Assembly (NCBI GenBank): GCA_027371725.1
Contig: DAHXMN010000003.1
Location: 1-31,288, forward strand
Length of the DNA: 31,288 nt
Direction: 5' to 3'
From: Candidatus Woesearchaeota archaeon
Lineage (GTDB): Archaea > Nanobdellota > Nanobdellia > Woesearchaeales > UBA525
The translations under genes and the position numbers were made by a program. Below are positions 14,080-21,069 of the stretch, piece by piece. Under the pieces are notes generated by a model. It worked only from the letters and a program-made list of their open reading frames with translations, was not told where the DNA came from and ran no database searches. Numbering within the stretch: position 1 is the stretch's first letter; each line of letters starts with the position of its first letter.

Positions 14080-14349
14080 GGCCGCGGTGAGCAATGCGGA
14101 CCACCATCCGCGGTCGAACCGTGGCGAGGCCGAACCATGGCGAAAAACCGTCAGAGGCCGAGCAGGGGGTCGCCTGCGGGGACGAGGCCTCCCGGAGCGA
14201 AAAGCGATACGGTTCGAAGGTGGTGCACGTTCGGAAGACACCGGTACCCGGAGACCGGCGGTCTCCCAGGGCGGCCCGAGCGTCACGTCGCAGTCCGAAG
14301 AACGAGACGTTCCGAACAACGTGAGCGAAACGAGAGCCTCATCGCGGCC
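14080..14349. other. Highly structured GC-rich intergenic region between divergent promoters
   Basis: A gene-free stretch of about 290 nt between the two divergent box A elements. An outer helix pairs GGCCGCGGTGAG (14080-14091) with CTCATCGCGGCC (14338-14349), 12 bp with one G-U. Inside are CCGCGGT-CGA-ACCGTGG, GAGGCC..GGCCTC enclosing GCAGG..CCTGC, GGAGACC-GGC-GGTCTCC, and ACGTTCGGAA with TTCCGAAC-A-ACGT. The chain of compensating helices resembles a structured RNA gene, but I could not match RNase P (no GAGGAAAGTC core), SRP RNA or tRNA. It lacks the CGCCTTGG motif of the A-F family. Confidence 0.45.
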
Positions 14350-14363
14350 GTCAGCGCAGCAAG

Positions 14364-14372
14364 TTTTTTAAT
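14364..14372 (+). promoter_or_regulatory. Box A promoter of the 14394 gene
   Basis: TTTTTTAAT, 21-29 nt before the ATG at 14394; implies a leaderless message. Confidence 0.6.
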
Positions 14373-14393
14373 GGAAGGGACGATTTCGGCCGC

Positions 14394-14807
14394 ATGCGGA
14401 TCGGCATCATCGGCTCCATGCAGTTCACCGAGCGGATGGTGGAGACGCGCGACCGGCTCATCGCCACAGGCCATGACGCGTTCCTCACCACGCTCCACGA
14501 GCCGCTCCTCGGCAAGACGGATAAGGAGAAGGAGCGGATCAAGCTCTACCAGAAGAAGAACCTCGACGCGATCAGGGAGTTCTGGCGGATGATGCAGGGC
14601 GCCGATGCCGTGCTCGTCCTGAACTTCGACAAGGGCGGCGTGAAGAACTACATCGGCGGCAACACGCTGATGGAGATCGGCTTCGCGCACGTCCTCGGCC
14701 AGAGGATCTTCCTCTGGAACCCGATCCCGGACATCCCGTTCTACCGGTCGGAGATCGAGGCGATGAAGCCCGTCGTCATCAATGGGGATCTTGGCCTGAT
14801 CCGCTGA
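14394..14807 (+). CDS. Nucleoside 2-deoxyribosyltransferase-like protein
   Basis: 137 residues. It starts MRIGIIGSMQFTERMVET, a Rossmann-like first strand and loop typical of the nucleoside 2-deoxyribosyltransferase/DUF4406-like superfamily. The later ADAVLVLNFDKGG strand and NTLMEIGFAHVLGQRIFLW, including the conserved Glu of the E-I-G-x-A pattern, support this. The family transfers or hydrolyses deoxyribosyl groups of nucleosides or nucleotides; the substrate here cannot be named. Leaderless ATG 14394 follows the TATA at 14364-14372. The next gene (M50 protease) has its own TATA 10 nt after this stop. Confidence 0.7.
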   Translation: MRIGIIGSMQFTERMVETRDRLIATGHDAFLTTLHEPLLGKTDKEKERIKLYQKKNLDAIREFWRMMQGADAVLVLNFDKGGVKNYIGGNTLMEIGFAHVLGQRIFLWNPIPDIPFYRSEIEAMKPVVINGDLGLIR

Positions 14808-14849
14808 GCAAGCAAAGCGTTTAAATAATGCTTCTCGTTGCCCCTCCCC

Positions 14850-15443
14850 ATGGCGTTCCTCTCACTCATGGAGGTCTTCGACATCGCGCTGATGTCGCTC
14901 GTCGTCGGCTACATCTTCAAGGACGTCTTCCGGCCGCGGGTCGCGTACACGGATCCCGATACGTACCTGAAGAACGTGACGCCCGGGCATCACGACGGCC
15001 GGCTAAGCGACTTCTGGTTCGCCGTCGTCCTGGTCGCCCCTTCCATCATCTTCCACGAGTTCGGCCACAAGTTCACGGCGATGGCGTTCGGCCTCACCGC
15101 GACGTTCCACGCGGATTATCTGTGGCTGGGGATCGGCGTCCTGCTGAAGCTCGTCCTGCCCGGCTTCGTCTTCTTCGTCCCGGCGTATGTCAGCTTCCCC
15201 GGGACCGCGACCCCGCTCCAGAGCTCGGCGATCGCGTTCGCCGGCCCCGCGGTGAACGGCCTCTTCTGGCTCGGCTCGTGGCTCTTCCTCAAGTTCAAGA
15301 AGAAAGGTGTGGGCAAGGAGACCGTCCGCTACCTCGCGTTCTTCCGCTACATCAACGGGTTCCTCTTCATCCTCAACATGCTTCCCGTCCCGGGCTTCGA
15401 CGGCTTCACCGTCTACCTCGGCCTGTGGCACGCGTTCTTCTGA
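14850..15443 (+). CDS. Membrane metalloprotease, M50 (site-2 protease) family
   Basis: 197 residues with several hydrophobic segments. The zinc motif FHEFGHKFTAMAFG (HExxH) lies in a membrane-associated helix, and NMLPVPGFDGF supplies the third-ligand Asp in the NxxPxxxxDG pattern of M50 proteases. No PDZ domain, so this is the compact archaeal form. Such enzymes cut transmembrane segments of regulatory or signal-peptide substrates within the bilayer. ATG 14850 lies about 20-30 nt after the box A GTTTAAATAA (14819-14828); a TTG four codons upstream is less likely. The structured element copy B starts 20 nt after the stop. Confidence 0.88.
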   Translation: MAFLSLMEVFDIALMSLVVGYIFKDVFRPRVAYTDPDTYLKNVTPGHHDGRLSDFWFAVVLVAPSIIFHEFGHKFTAMAFGLTATFHADYLWLGIGVLLKLVLPGFVFFVPAYVSFPGTATPLQSSAIAFAGPAVNGLFWLGSWLFLKFKKKGVGKETVRYLAFFRYINGFLFILNMLPVPGFDGFTVYLGLWHAFF

Positions 15444-15463
15444 GAGGAATCTCAAAGAAAAGA

Positions 15464-15582
15464 GCGTCATCGTCGCCTTGGCATGATTGACGGGCGCGAA
15501 GATGCGGCCGCGGCCGCATAATCCTGAGCGCCCGACTCGTTCTCGGACCGGATGGGAGAACAATAGGCCGCGACGATGATGC
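15464..15582 (+). repeat. Structured intergenic element, copy B
   Basis: Outer helix GCGTCATCGTCGC (15464-15476) with GCGACGATGATGC (15570-15582), 13 pairs with one G-U. CGCCTTGGC at 15474-15482. Internal helix GGGCGC (15492-15497) with GCGCCC, enclosing a perfect variable hairpin ATGCGGCC-GC-GGCCGCAT and then AATCCTGA. The 3' block is TTCTCGGACCGGATGGGAGA followed by ACAATAGGCC. It begins 20 nt after the M50 protease stop in sense orientation and lies upstream of pyrG. Confidence 0.7.
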
Positions 15583-15634
15583 CCTGTCGAGAAGGACGAT
15601 TTCGCCGTAGCGCACCTGCGAGGAACCGGGTTGC

Positions 15635-15680
15635 AGAAATCCGTAACCCTTCCGAACAACCGGAAATCTTCCGGATTTCT
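15635..15680 (+). promoter_or_regulatory. Mutually exclusive hairpins in the pyrG upstream region
   Basis: AGAAATCCG (15635-15643) can pair with CGGATTTCT (15672-15680). The 3' half also forms CCGGAA-ATC-TTCCGG (15660-15674), and the two helices share bases 15672-15674. Such competing helices are typical of attenuators, but the nearest strong TATA (15751-15760) lies downstream. They would matter only if transcription starts further upstream, for example by read-through from the M50 gene. Confidence 0.35.
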
Positions 15681-15750
15681 CGGGTTCATTCTTAAAAAGG
15701 ACCGTATCGTCGCAAATAGGAAAAAGGGGTACGAGATGACGGAAGAAGAA

Positions 15751-15760
15751 AGTTTAAAAA
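15751..15760 (+). promoter_or_regulatory. Box A promoter of pyrG
   Basis: AGTTTAAAAA, 27-36 nt before the ATG at 15787. It supports 15787 as a leaderless start. A second possible box A, TTCTTAAAAAGG at about 15690-15701, would serve the alternative ATG at 15736. Confidence 0.6.
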
Positions 15761-15786
15761 CAGGCGTCAGACCCTCTTTTTCCCGT

Positions 15787-17475
15787 ATGGGGGAAAGCGA
15801 AATCTCATGCGGCCACGTCCCGAGAGACGGCATTTCTGAGCGACAACACGCGACCACGAAAAAAGCTGCGAAACGGCAGGGCGACCGCCCCGTCAAGTGG
15901 ATCGTCGTCACGGGCGGCGTCCTCTCCGGCCTCGGCAAAGGGGTGGCGGCGGCCAGCATCGGCAACCTCCTCGCGCCCAAGTACAAGGTCATCCCCATCA
16001 AGTGCGACGGCTACCTCAACGTCGACCCGGGGACGATGAACCCGATCGAGCACGGCGAGGTCTTCGTCCTGGACGACGGCGGCGAGGTCGACATGGACTT
16101 CGGCCACTACGAACGCTTCTTGGGGGTCACGTGCAAGTTCGAGTGGAACCTCACCATGGGGAAGGTCTACGAGCGGATCCGCGACGCGGAACGGCGGGGC
16201 GATTATCTCGGCAAGACCGTCCAGCTCATCCCGCACGTGACTGATCTGATCAAGGACTGGTGGAAACGGATCGCGAAGGAAGAGGACGCTGACGTCATCC
16301 TCCTCGAAGTGGGCGGCACGGTCGGCGACATCGAGAACGAGCTCTACATCGAGGCGGCCAGGCAGATGAAGCGCGACGTGGGCGAGCAGAACATCATGTA
16401 CGTCCACCTCACCTACGTCCCGGTGCCGGAGCACGTCAACGAGCCGAAATCAAAACCGACCCAGCAGTCCGTCACGCTCTTGCGCGAGCGAGGCATCTTC
16501 CCCGATGCGATCCTCGCCAGATGCCACCAGCCCCTCGACGAGCGGCTCAAGGAGAAGATCGCCACGTTCTGCGACGTCACGAAGGAAAGGGTCATCAGCG
16601 CCGTAGACGTCGACTCCGTCTACTGCATCCCGATCAAGTTCTCGGAACAGGGCATGACCCGGATCGTGGACGAGGAGCTCCACATCAACCACCTCCAGGA
16701 GAACAAGGAATGGCGGACGCTCACGGAACGGATGTCGGCCAAGCACCCGCGCAGCATCACCGTCGCGATCGCGGGCAAGTACACCAAGCTCGAGGACAGC
16801 TACGCGAGCGTCATCGAAGCGTTGCGCCATTGCGAAGCGGCGTTCGACGTCAAGATCGACCTGAGATGGATCGAGGTGAGCGACCACCACGACCTCGAAC
16901 GCGAGATGAAGGGCGTGGACGGCGTCATCGTCCCGGGCGGCTTCGGCAGCAGGGGCGTCGAGGGCAAGATCGACATGGTCCGCTACTGCCGCGAGCACGA
17001 CGTCCCGTACCTGGGGCTGTGCTACGGCCTCCAGATGGCGGTCATCGAGTTCGCGCGCAACGTCTGCGGCCTCACAGGAGCGAACACGACGGAAGTGGAC
17101 GAGCAGACGAAATATCCGGTCGTCGACATCCTGCCGGAGCAGAAGAAGATCACGAAGAAAGGCGGGACGATGCGCCTCGGCGCGTACCCCGCGGTCCTGA
17201 AGGAAGGGACGACGGTGCACGCGCTGTACGGCGGCGACGAAGCCAGCGAACGCCACAGGCACCGGTACGAAGTCAATCCCGAATACCACAAAATCCTCGA
17301 GGAGCATGGCCTCGTCTTCTCCGGCGTGAGCCCGGACGGCACGCTCGTCGAGTTCATCGAGAACCCGAAGCTACGGTACTTCGTCGGGACGCAGGCGCAC
17401 CCGGAGCTGAAGAGCTCGCTCCTCAAGCCAGCCCCCTTGTTCTACGGCCTCGTCAAGGCGTGCCTCAAGCAGTGA
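15787..17475 (+). CDS. pyrG: CTP synthase
   Basis: 562 residues. It aminates UTP to CTP using glutamine-derived ammonia, the last step of de novo pyrimidine triphosphate synthesis. The synthetase domain begins WIVVTGGVLSGLGKGVAAAS (P-loop at about residues 38-57). The glutaminase domain contains VPGGFGSRGVEGKID, the nucleophile loop LGLCYGLQMAV and a C-terminal THPE-type AHPELKS. Family members normally start at the KWIVVTGG strand; here about 35 residues precede it (MGESEISCGHVPRDG then a basic stretch). ATG 15787 is chosen from the TATA at 15751-15760. ATG 15736, with an AGGGGT ribosome-binding site, would add 17 more residues. No ATG or GTG exists at the conventional position, so the extension is real unless a rarer start is used. 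Confidence 0.95.
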   Translation: MGESEISCGHVPRDGISERQHATTKKAAKRQGDRPVKWIVVTGGVLSGLGKGVAAASIGNLLAPKYKVIPIKCDGYLNVDPGTMNPIEHGEVFVLDDGGEVDMDFGHYERFLGVTCKFEWNLTMGKVYERIRDAERRGDYLGKTVQLIPHVTDLIKDWWKRIAKEEDADVILLEVGGTVGDIENELYIEAARQMKRDVGEQNIMYVHLTYVPVPEHVNEPKSKPTQQSVTLLRERGIFPDAILARCHQPLDERLKEKIATFCDVTKERVISAVDVDSVYCIPIKFSEQGMTRIVDEELHINHLQENKEWRTLTERMSAKHPRSITVAIAGKYTKLEDSYASVIEALRHCEAAFDVKIDLRWIEVSDHHDLEREMKGVDGVIVPGGFGSRGVEGKIDMVRYCREHDVPYLGLCYGLQMAVIEFARNVCGLTGANTTEVDEQTKYPVVDILPEQKKITKKGGTMRLGAYPAVLKEGTTVHALYGGDEASERHRHRYEVNPEYHKILEEHGLVFSGVSPDGTLVEFIENPKLRYFVGTQAHPELKSSLLKPAPLFYGLVKACLKQ

Positions 17476-17547
17476 GGTGGAAACGTTCTCATCCCGGAGT
17501 GGTCGCTCCTCGAAACGTTTATTAAGAGAAGCGCTTTCGCGCCACTG

Positions 17548-18096
17548 ATGCCTGTACGCATGTTCTTGGAATATGTGGAACCAGAGGTCATCAGGAGATT
17601 CCCGCTCTGCGAAGCGGTGAACGACTACCTCAAGGATTTCCGCAACCCTCCCGGATTCGGCCTGGACGAAGAGAGCATAAAGAAGAAGGTGGAACGGGCT
17701 GTCGGCGACCACGAGAACCACCCCGGACGGCATTTCTTCGCCTACAACCCGACGGACAAAACGCTCCTGATCCATCATGCCGGAGGGGAAGACGACCTCT
17801 CAGTCCTCATGGCGGGCGTGAAGACATCGTCCTCTGTCGACGAGCTCGTCATCCTCGAACGAAAGGGAGATGAGCAGATTACGCTCTTCCGAGGGTTCAA
17901 CAACGTGGTCGGCAGGATGGAAGAGGCCATGATGGTGATATCGCTCAACGGATGGGGAGCGGGAAAGAGTTTCTCCGGGAACAAGTACGCCAGAGCGCCG
18001 ACGCAGTGCTACTCCCGTCCGTTGACGCGAGACGTAAAGGCGCTCCACGAGAACATCAAGGCCGTGCTCAGCCAAGGCATCGGTTACCGGCAATAG
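17548..18096 (+). CDS. Hypothetical protein, 182 aa
   Basis: Leaderless ATG at 17548, with box A CGTTTATTAAG at 17516-17526. The product is soluble with mixed helix and strand. It starts MPVRMFLEYVEPEVIRRFPL, has a central KTLLIHHAGGEDDLSVLMAG segment and a glycine-rich SLNGWGAGKSFSGNKYARAP stretch. The latter superficially resembles a P-loop but lacks GxxxxGK[ST] spacing in a strand-loop-helix context, so no nucleotide binding is claimed. No signal peptide or membrane segment. Family unknown. Confidence 0.7.
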   Translation: MPVRMFLEYVEPEVIRRFPLCEAVNDYLKDFRNPPGFGLDEESIKKKVERAVGDHENHPGRHFFAYNPTDKTLLIHHAGGEDDLSVLMAGVKTSSSVDELVILERKGDEQITLFRGFNNVVGRMEEAMMVISLNGWGAGKSFSGNKYARAPTQCYSRPLTRDVKALHENIKAVLSQGIGYRQ

Positions 18097-18160
18097 CGAC
18101 CATCACCTTTAAAAACACCCCCCTGTTCTCGTCGACCAGTCACATTCCGGAGGGATATTC

Positions 18161-18331
18161 ATGGAGAAGAAAGTGAGCACCGCCACGCAGACGAGCCTCT
18201 CGAACGACAAGGGCAGCGCCTCGTTCCCGTGCCCCAAGTGCGGCGCGGTCGAGATCGTCCGCACCAGGGGCGAACGCGCCAACGCGGTGAAGTACACGTG
18301 CAGCAAGTGCGGCTTCACCGGCCCGAACTAG
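18161..18331 (+). CDS. Small zinc-ribbon protein (HVO_2753-like), aEF-1beta partner gene
   Basis: A 56-residue protein. A short polar N-terminus (MEKKVSTATQTSLSN) is followed by a zinc ribbon, FPCPKCGAVEIVRTRGE then YTCSKCGFTGPN, i.e. two CPxCG-type knuckles. Archaeal genomes often place such a tiny zinc protein directly upstream of elongation factor aEF-1beta, as here. It is probably linked to translation, though its exact role is not known. ATG 18161 has GGAGGG nine bases before, and a TATA (CTTTAAAAAC) lies at about 18109-18118. The next gene begins within 10 nt of the stop. Confidence 0.85.
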   Translation: MEKKVSTATQTSLSNDKGSASFPCPKCGAVEIVRTRGERANAVKYTCSKCGFTGPN

Positions 18332-18340
18332 GTGTCGATG

Positions 18341-18622
18341 ATGGCGCAGGCGATCGTCACCCTGAAGATCATGCCGGAGAGCCCGGACGTCGACCTGGAC
18401 GCGGTCCAGAAGACGGCCGAGGAGAAGGTCGACTCCTTCGTCGGCGAGGCCGCAGAGAAGCGGTTCGCGGTCGAACCGGTCGCGTTCGGACTCAAGGCGT
18501 TGAAGATCACGTTCGTCATGGACGAGGCGAAGGGCTCCACGGAAGCGCTGGAAGAGGAGATCTCATCCATCGAAGGCGTCAATTCCGTCGACGTCGTTGA
18601 TGTCCGGAGAGCGGTCGGATAG
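18341..18622 (+). CDS. Translation elongation factor aEF-1 beta
   Basis: A 93-residue protein starting MAQAIVTLKIMPESPDVDLD, the hallmark N-terminus of archaeal EF-1beta, the guanine-nucleotide exchange factor that recharges EF-1alpha with GTP. The alpha-beta sandwich continues with VEPVAFGLKALKITFVMDE and a C-terminal SIEGVNSVDVVDVRR strand, matching the usual family length of about 90 residues. Adjacent ATGs at 18338 and 18341 are both possible; an AGGTG ribosome-binding site at 18330-18334, overlapping the previous stop, gives six-base spacing to 18341. It is co-transcribed with the zinc-ribbon gene. Confidence 0.93.
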   Translation: MAQAIVTLKIMPESPDVDLDAVQKTAEEKVDSFVGEAAEKRFAVEPVAFGLKALKITFVMDEAKGSTEALEEEISSIEGVNSVDVVDVRRAVG

Positions 18623-18700
18623 GCGCGCATCTTTCTTTTCGGATCTCCTTTTTCTTGAGTGACGCAATATTTATAAACCCGGTTCTCCGAGGGAAACACC

Positions 18701-19000
18701 ATGAAGGAAGCCTGGCAAGCGGTCCGCGTCCCGATCTTCGGCCTCATCGGCATCGTCCTCGTGACGCTCATCGCGTTCGCGGTCGTCAAGCCGAGCGCGC
18801 TCACGGTGAAACAGCCCGTCTGGTCGATCACGGGCAACGCGATCGTCGACAGCAGCCTCTACGACGGCCACATCACGGCGCAGGCCAGCTGCGCACCGGT
18901 GAACGAGCCGGTCTGCGGCACCGACGGCAAGACCTACCTGAACCTCTGCGAGGCGCGGAAGGCGAGCGTCGACATGCGCTACCTGGGCGCGTGCCAGTAA
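18701..19000 (+). CDS. Membrane-anchored Kazal-type domain protein
   Basis: 99 residues. An N-terminal membrane anchor (IFGLIGIVLVTLIAFAVV, residues about 12-29) and an extracellular stalk lead to a single C-terminal Kazal-like domain: CAPVNEPVCGTDGKTYLNLC followed by EARKASVDMRYLGAC. The VCGTDGKTY core and four Cys match the compact four-Cys Kazal form; the classical domain has six. Kazal domains inhibit serine proteases by presenting a loop near the second Cys. Here it would sit just outside the membrane, perhaps protecting the surface from proteases. TATA AATATTTATAAAC at 18666-18678; ATG 18701. Unusual in archaea, so transfer from another domain is possible. Confidence 0.88.
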   Translation: MKEAWQAVRVPIFGLIGIVLVTLIAFAVVKPSALTVKQPVWSITGNAIVDSSLYDGHITAQASCAPVNEPVCGTDGKTYLNLCEARKASVDMRYLGACQ

Positions 19001-19044
19001 CCCTATCGACAACTTCTTAAAGCGCGGACGCGAGACCCCGACGC

Positions 19045-19749
19045 ATGGCTCCTTTCCCGCCGAAACGTCTGACCGCGACGATCCTCGAGACGCTCCGGCT
19101 GAGCGACGAAATCTCGTGGTTCCGGCTCGGCCTCAGCCAGCCGATCGGCTTCACGCCCGGCCAGTACGTCTCGCTCCGCTTCCCGGGCGAGCTCCGCTAC
19201 CACGCGTTCAGCATCGCCTCCAGCGCGGCGAAGAAACAAGAGATCGAGCTCGTCGTGAAGAAGGAGCATGATTTCACGACGCGGATGCTCGCTTCTCCTC
19301 CCGGAACGATGTTCGAGCTGCTCGGCCCGATGGGGCGGTTCATGGAGAACCCGGAGGGAGATGTCGTGATGATCGCGGGCGGCGTCGGCGTGACGCCGTT
19401 CCTCAGCGCGGTCCGCACGGCACGGGACGGCGAGGACCGACGGAGCCGGTGGTGGCTCTTCTACAGCTGCCGCACCCGGAGCGACATCGTCGCCGAGGAA
19501 GAATTGCGGAAGCTCCACGGCCTGAACGATCACATCCACATCGTCTTCACGCTGACGCGCGAGACCCCTGCCAACTGGGACGGCGAGCTCGGCCACGTCG
19601 GCAAGGCGATGCTCGAGAAGCATCTCGGCCGGCTCGACGGCAAGACGTTCTACACGTGCGGCCCCGGCAGGCTGATCGGGGCGATGACGACGATGCTCAA
19701 GGAGACGGGCGTCCCCGCCGAGCGGATCCTCACCGAGTCGTGGGGATAG
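19045..19749 (+). CDS. FAD-dependent oxidoreductase, ferredoxin-NADP reductase (FNR) type
   Basis: 234 residues. The FAD-binding barrel (about 1-100) includes FTPGQYVSLRFPGELRY and HAFSIASSA, where the usual RxYS flavin motif reads HAFS. The NAD(P) half contains IAGGVGVTPFLSAVRTA and a C-terminal YTCGPGRLIGAM nucleotide-binding motif. There is no C-terminal aromatic lid and no 2Fe-2S domain, so it would need a separate redox partner. Its donor and acceptor are unknown. Box A ACTTCTTAAAG near 19012-19022; ATG 19045. A structured element (copy G) begins 31 nt after the stop. Confidence 0.88.
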   Translation: MAPFPPKRLTATILETLRLSDEISWFRLGLSQPIGFTPGQYVSLRFPGELRYHAFSIASSAAKKQEIELVVKKEHDFTTRMLASPPGTMFELLGPMGRFMENPEGDVVMIAGGVGVTPFLSAVRTARDGEDRRSRWWLFYSCRTRSDIVAEEELRKLHGLNDHIHIVFTLTRETPANWDGELGHVGKAMLEKHLGRLDGKTFYTCGPGRLIGAMTTMLKETGVPAERILTESWG

Positions 19750-19780
19750 CTTCTCTTCGGTTTTTCCTTTGACGTCGCCG

Positions 19781-19957
19781 CGGCCTGTTGCGAATTCGCT
19801 TCGCGGCCTTGCCACCTGCTCGGCGTATCGCACAGGGCATCGCACACAGGGCATCGCGGCAACGGGTCACCCCGAAGGGGCCGGCCCCCGACCCTCTCCG
19901 CCGTTGTCTTCGCTACGCCTCGCCCGAGGATAGTAAGACCTCATTCGCAACAGGCCG
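19781..19957 (+). repeat. Structured intergenic element, copy G (divergent)
   Basis: A perfect 15-bp outer helix: CGGCCTGTTGCGAAT (19781-19795) with ATTCGCAACAGGCCG (19943-19957). GCGGCCTTGCC follows the 5' arm (compare CGCCTTGG), and CGAGGATAGTAAGACCTC precedes the 3' arm, close to copy D's CGTAGGGAGAACAAGACCTC. Inside are two tandem CACAGGGCATCGC units (about 19830-19857), CCCCGAAGGGG, and a GGGTC/GACCC pair. It lies 31 nt after the reductase stop. Membership in the A-F family is tentative. Confidence 0.5.
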
Positions 19958-19966
19958 AAGGGCAAC

Positions 19967-19976
19967 TTATTTAAAG
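19967..19976 (+). promoter_or_regulatory. Box A promoter of the hydroxyacid dehydrogenase gene
   Basis: TTATTTAAAG, 34-43 nt before the GTG start at 20010, which also has a GAGGTGGG ribosome-binding site. This excludes the 74-codon longer reading that begins at 19788. Confidence 0.6.
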
Positions 19977-20009
19977 TCCGTCACAGAGGCTCTCTGCAGA
20001 GGTGGGCAT

Positions 20010-21026
20010 GTGGCGAAGATCGTCTTCTTCGAGACGCAGGACTGGGAGAAGGAATATCTGGAGAAGAGGCTCGAGGGCGGCGGGCACGAGCTCCGGTTCT
20101 ACCTCTGCAAGCTCCAGAACGCGAACCCTTCGGAGTTCGCGGACGCGGACGCGATCAGCGTCTTCATCTACTCGCAGGTGAGCCGCGAAACCATCACGAA
20201 GCTGCCGAACCTCAAGCTCGTCGCGACCCGCTCGACGGGATTCGACCACATCGACCTGCAGGCATGCAAGGAGCGGGGCGTCCACGTCGCGAACGTGCCG
20301 ACGTACGGCGAGAACACCGTAGCGGAGCATACGTTCGCCCTCATCCTGAATCTCTCACGCAACGTCCACAAAAGCTACCTCCGCACGCTGCAGAGCAACT
20401 TCCGAATCGAAGATTTACGCGGCTTCGACCTGAAGGGGAAGACGCTCGGCGTCATAGGGACCGGCCACATCGGCCAGCACGTCATCAAGATCGCGAAGGG
20501 GTTCGGAATGCACGTCCTCGCGTACGACCCATACCCCAACCAGTTCATCGCCGACATCCTCCACTTCAGCTACGCGACGCTCGACGGGATCTACGCGGGG
20601 AGCGACATCATCACCCTCCACGTCCCGCTCACCGGGGAGACGCAGCATCTCATCAACGCGGCCGCCATCGAGAAGATGAAGGACGGCGTCATCATCATCA
20701 ACACCGCCAGAGGGGGCGTCATCGACACGGACGCGCTGTACGACGGGCTCGTCTCCGGGAAGATCAAGGGCGCCGGCCTGGACGTCATCGAGGACGAGAA
20801 GCTCGTCATGGAGGAGGCCCAGTTGCGGAAGGCGAGCGAGGAGAAGAAAGGGTGGAAGACGCTCTACGAGGACTTGGCCATCCTCAAGATGCCGAACGTC
20901 GTCTTCACGCCGCACAACGCCTTCAACAGCCAAGAGGCCCTGGAACGCATCCTCGACACGACGGCCGAGAACCTGAAGCACTGCGTCATCAGCGGCAAGG
21001 AGTGCATCAACCACGTGAAAGCGTAG
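20010..21026 (+). CDS. D-2-hydroxyacid dehydrogenase (D-lactate dehydrogenase-like)
   Basis: 338 residues starting MAKIVFFETQDWEKEYLEKR. The catalytic domain carries LVATRSTGFDHIDL with the substrate-binding Arg. The Rossmann domain has GKTLGVIGTGHIGQHVIKIA, an Asp (AYDPYP) that favours NAD over NADP, INTARGGVIDTDAL, the catalytic Glu in GLDVIEDEKL and the catalytic His in FTPHNAFNSQEAL. The FNSQEAL signature is close to fermentative D-lactate dehydrogenases, so reduction of pyruvate or a similar 2-oxoacid with NADH is likely, though other 2-oxoacids are possible. GTG 20010 is supported by the GAGGTGGG site and upstream box A. Confidence 0.9.
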   Translation: MAKIVFFETQDWEKEYLEKRLEGGGHELRFYLCKLQNANPSEFADADAISVFIYSQVSRETITKLPNLKLVATRSTGFDHIDLQACKERGVHVANVPTYGENTVAEHTFALILNLSRNVHKSYLRTLQSNFRIEDLRGFDLKGKTLGVIGTGHIGQHVIKIAKGFGMHVLAYDPYPNQFIADILHFSYATLDGIYAGSDIITLHVPLTGETQHLINAAAIEKMKDGVIIINTARGGVIDTDALYDGLVSGKIKGAGLDVIEDEKLVMEEAQLRKASEEKKGWKTLYEDLAILKMPNVVFTPHNAFNSQEALERILDTTAENLKHCVISGKECINHVKA

Positions 21027-21069
21027 GATCGTGGAAAATATTTATTAATCCTCACCATGCTCCGAGATC

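Noticed and set aside
14032..14319. A 96-codon extension of the PIG-L deacetylase
   Set aside because: It covers the TATA at 14054-14064 and the hairpin-rich intergenic block; the conserved domain starts exactly at the ATG at 14031.
14080..14349. RNase P RNA or SRP RNA gene
   Set aside because: The length is suitable and helices abound, but the RNase P GAGGAAAGTC core and the SRP helix-8 tetraloop motifs were not found on either strand by eye.
17548..18096. P-loop NTPase reading of the GWGAGKSFSGN segment
   Set aside because: Spacing does not fit GxxxxGK[ST] following a beta strand, and no Walker B or other NTPase motif is present.
19788..20009. A 74-codon N-terminal extension of the hydroxyacid dehydrogenase
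   Set aside because: It reads through structured element G and across the box A at 19967-19976. The GTG at 20010 has a GAGGTGGG site and matches the family N-terminus.
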